From: JBBDWK01 sp040902885
GTDB taxonomy: Bacteria; Acidobacteriota; Terriglobia; Bryobacterales; Bryobacteraceae
Reading direction: 5' to 3'
DNA length: 64,000 bases
NCBI GenBank assembly: GCA_040902885.1
Contig: JBBDWK010000094.1
Location: 1-64,000 of the forward strand
The position numbers were made by a program, and so were the translations under genes. The first letter of the stretch is position 1; every line of letters starts with the position of its first letter. This document shows, in pieces, positions 61,727-64,000 of this stretch. The notes under the pieces are model-generated. The model worked only from the letters and a program-made list of their open reading frames with translations, searched no databases and was not told where the DNA came from.

Positions 61727-64000
61727 TTAGAACAGGAACTTCGTCGTGATCTGGATACGCCTCGGAAAACCCCGCTGCGCCGTCACCTGGCCGAAGACGC
61801 TGCTCGTCGGGCTGCTGTTCGGCGGCGCGAAGTTCGGGTGGTTCCAGGCGTTGAGGAACTCGGCGCGGAACTGGAGATTGTACCGTTCGCGGATCCGCGT
61901 GTTCTTCAATACCGAGAGATCCCATAGATTCGTGCCGTCCGCCCGCACATCGTTCAACCGGCTCGGGAACGTCCGATAGTTGAACTGGAGCTGATTGGCG
62001 GTACTGCGTTCGAACTGGGCAGTGTTGAACCATTGCCCGACGGTACGCTGGCTTTCTGGCAGCGTGATGTCGTGCACGTCCCCGGTGAAGAGCACATTGC
62101 CGAAGTTAATGGGCGCGCCGCCCTGGCCCGTGTACACACCTTGCAGTTGCCAGCCACCGACAAACTTGTCCACCACACCGCTCGTGGTGAGCCAGCGCTT
62201 GCCGCGCCCGAAGGGCAACTCCCAAATGGCACTGACCACGACGCGGTGCGCCCGGTCCTGATCCGAGATGACGTACTCCAGCGGCGAGAGGTAGCCGTTC
62301 AGCTGGCTTACAGCCTGCATCGCCTTCGACCAGGTGTAAGCGGCGTTGAGCGTCCAGCCAGCGGCGAAGCGCCGTTCCATCTTCGCCTGCAATGCGTGGT
62401 ACGTGGAGTAGCCCTGATAGTCCGTGCTCGTCATACCGGTGAAGTGCGCGTACTCCGGACCGGAGAGCAAGTAGGCGCGCGATACCGTCTGGCCGGCGAG
62501 GCCGGTTCCCGGCAGCAAGCCGGAGAAGGGATTCGGGACGTTCGCGGTCAGGTTATTGATTACGGGAAGGTCGCGGACGGCCGAGCGGCTCAGGTGTTCC
62601 GTCGGAAGCGGCCGGAAGTCCCGCGTCGTCTCCATTGCGCTACCGTAGTTGCCTACATACGAGAGTTCGAGCAAGACCCGCTGCGGCAGCTCGCGCTGGA
62701 TGCCGAACTGCCAGCGCTGCTGCAGCGGAGCACGAGGGCTTTCATTAAAGAATTCAATGGAGCGCCCGGCGAACGTCGATAGCCCCTCGGACGAGCCCGC
62801 CGGTTCCAGAATTCCATCCGGGAACGGATTGTCGAGCGGGGCACGAAAACTGAGCCCGTTATCCAGCGACGGCACCAGCGAGGTGCTTTGGCTGAAACCG
62901 AGTTGGATCACGTCGCGACGCTGGTTTCCGAGCGGTCCATAGAAGAGACCATATCCGCCGCGGAGGACCGTTTTGGAGCCCAGTGAATATGCAAACCCGA
63001 AACGCGGCATGAAATTGTTCATGTCTCGCTGGAAGAGCGTGCGGGGCTGCCCATTAACGCCTGCAAACGTCAGTCCGCCTAGCAATCGGAACTGCTCGGG
63101 GGATAGCTCCGCAATCGGGTCGCGGGCGTAATTGGCTCTGACCGCCGCTTCCAGCGGGCTGGCGGTAGCGAAGTCGTAGCCTCTCACGGACCGGTTGAAG
63201 CGTTCGGTGACAGGTCCTTCCAGTTCGTAGCGCAGGCCGAGATTGAGAGTCAGGTTGGGAGTGACGCGCCAGTCGTCATGGACGTAGAGCGAATACACCG
63301 TGGATTGCGAGGCGAAGCTGGTTTTGCGATCCACCCGGCCGCCGGTCGGCAGCCCCAGGAGCAGAGAGGCTGTGCCCTGTCCCTTGGGCGACGCTGGGGA
63401 GTTGTCAAACGGGCCCCTCGTCCAGGTAGTCCCGAATTCGAAAAGCCCCGTCGAGGCGTTGTGCGGCTCGTACTGGAAGTTGCGGTATTGGCGCGCATCA
63501 CCGCCGAAACGCCACGTATGCCGCCCGCGAACCGTGGCAACATTCGCCTCCAGCGTCTGGTTATGCGTGGGGTAGCGCCACCAGTTGTTCGGCGTGCCGA
63601 CGAAGTCCGTCGAGGTTATGGTTGGGAACGACCGAACGTCCGGCGGGATCGCGTCCGCATAGCTTTTTGGAAAGCCCAGCGTCGTCAGGTCGAACCCGAT
63701 GCTTGCCGGATTGGGCGTCTGCTCGATCTCCAGGCGGTAGAAGCTGTACCGCACGTTGAGGAATGTCGTCGCGCTGAAGTTGTAAACGTCGTCGAACGCG
63801 AAGGACTGCTGGAGCCAATTCGAGTCCCCGCCCTGGACCATGTTGCGAAACCAGCCGCTCTCGCTTCGGTTGCTGAACCGGTGATAGGTGTTGTACCGGC
63901 CGTACATGCGATGCTTATCGCTGAAGCTATGGTCGATGCGCCCGACGTGGTTGTAATAGTCAAGCATCTCGAGATCGTTCACCCGGATGAGGTTATTGAG
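61727..64000 (-). CDS. Oar-type TonB-dependent receptor, 5' end off the window (partial)
   Basis: At least 757 residues of barrel are visible; the frame is open to the right edge (L-N-N-L-I-R before an internal V-N-D), so the signal peptide, carboxypeptidase-regulatory-like domain and plug lie outside. Seen: DHSFSDKHRMYGRYNTYHRFSN, GGDARQYRNFQYEPHN, VHDDWRVTPNLTLNLGLRYE, the typical MERRFAAGWTLNAAYTWSKA, and a C-terminal P-R-R-I-Q-I-T-T-K-F-L-F. It is the third Oar receptor of the window and precedes the deleted hydrolase. Confidence 0.9.
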   Translation of the reverse strand, partial: LNNLIRVNDLEMLDYYNHVGRIDHSFSDKHRMYGRYNTYHRFSNRSESGWFRNMVQGGDSNWLQQSFAFDDVYNFSATTFLNVRYSFYRLEIEQTPNPASIGFDLTTLGFPKSYADAIPPDVRSFPTITSTDFVGTPNNWWRYPTHNQTLEANVATVRGRHTWRFGGDARQYRNFQYEPHNASTGLFEFGTTWTRGPFDNSPASPKGQGTASLLLGLPTGGRVDRKTSFASQSTVYSLYVHDDWRVTPNLTLNLGLRYELEGPVTERFNRSVRGYDFATASPLEAAVRANYARDPIAELSPEQFRLLGGLTFAGVNGQPRTLFQRDMNNFMPRFGFAYSLGSKTVLRGGYGLFYGPLGNQRRDVIQLGFSQSTSLVPSLDNGLSFRAPLDNPFPDGILEPAGSSEGLSTFAGRSIEFFNESPRAPLQQRWQFGIQRELPQRVLLELSYVGNYGSAMETTRDFRPLPTEHLSRSAVRDLPVINNLTANVPNPFSGLLPGTGLAGQTVSRAYLLSGPEYAHFTGMTSTDYQGYSTYHALQAKMERRFAAGWTLNAAYTWSKAMQAVSQLNGYLSPLEYVISDQDRAHRVVVSAIWELPFGRGKRWLTTSGVVDKFVGGWQLQGVYTGQGGAPINFGNVLFTGDVHDITLPESQRTVGQWFNTAQFERSTANQLQFNYRTFPSRLNDVRADGTNLWDLSVLKNTRIRERYNLQFRAEFLNAWNHPNFAPPNSSPTSSVFGQVTAQRGFPRRIQITTKFLF

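Overview
The window reads as a GC-rich chromosome segment of an acidobacterium, most like the Bryobacterales/Solibacter group. The basis is gene content: three very large Oar-type TonB-dependent receptors with N-terminal carboxypeptidase-regulatory-like domains, a DUF1501 protein, an ASPIC/UnbV protein, a CadC-like winged-helix/PD40 protein, a TolB-like membrane protein, many Tat-type leaders on metabolic enzymes, and an intergenic repeat whose shadow translation is the RDREGA peptide often seen in this phylum. This is inference from family content; no 16S or marker gene is present. Coding density is high, no gap exceeds 300 bp, and I see no rRNA, tRNA, CRISPR array, transposase or prophage gene.

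Layout. 1-5 kb: two small membrane proteins (one cut by the edge), proline dehydrogenase, a periplasmic HMA metal-binding protein divergent from a Tat-leader FAH-family hydrolase, and a seven-heme cytochrome/TPR protein. 5-12 kb: homocysteine synthase (metY), DinB-like protein, HDOD signalling protein, DUF1501 protein with an exported three-domain RidA protein, a HigBA-type toxin-antitoxin pair with a visible operator, and a PIG-L deacetylase. 12-18.3 kb: an operon-like row of histidine kinase, response regulator and UnbV/FG-GAP protein, then an internally duplicated outer-membrane barrel with a small secreted partner. 18.3-23.4 kb: GT-C glycosyltransferase, DUF547 protein, M2 peptidase lipoprotein, small lipoprotein, PhoB/OmpR-type regulator.

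23.4-35.4 kb: KDG-type sugar kinase and 6-phosphogluconate dehydrogenase, M20 amidohydrolase, gamma-glutamyltransferase, a carotenoid oxygenase bracketed by a 30-bp direct repeat, a TPR protein, a CadC/PD40 regulator and galU. 35.4-48.5 kb: sugar isomerase-like protein, TIR-transmembrane protein, first Oar receptor, DUF2064 protein, an unknown protein, S9A peptidase, SDR oxidoreductase, diheme cytochrome and TolB-like protein. 48.5-64 kb: second Oar receptor coupled to a sulfatase, LysR regulator divergent from gltBD (glutamate synthase), YtxH protein, MBL hydrolase, an internally deleted hydrolase remnant, and the third Oar receptor, which runs off the right edge.

Functionally the segment combines nitrogen assimilation and amino acid catabolism (gltBD, proline dehydrogenase, GGT, S9/M2/M20 peptidases), sulfur metabolism (metY, sulfatase), sugar and polysaccharide metabolism (gnd, kinase, galU, GT-C), extracytoplasmic electron carriers (two c-type cytochromes) and an outer-membrane uptake layer (Oar receptors, duplicated barrel). 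The most unusual items are the triple RidA export protein, the duplicated barrel, the repeat-bracketed carotenoid oxygenase, the hydrolase remnant with its catalytic core deleted, and the PHO-box-like array upstream of the PhoB-type regulator.
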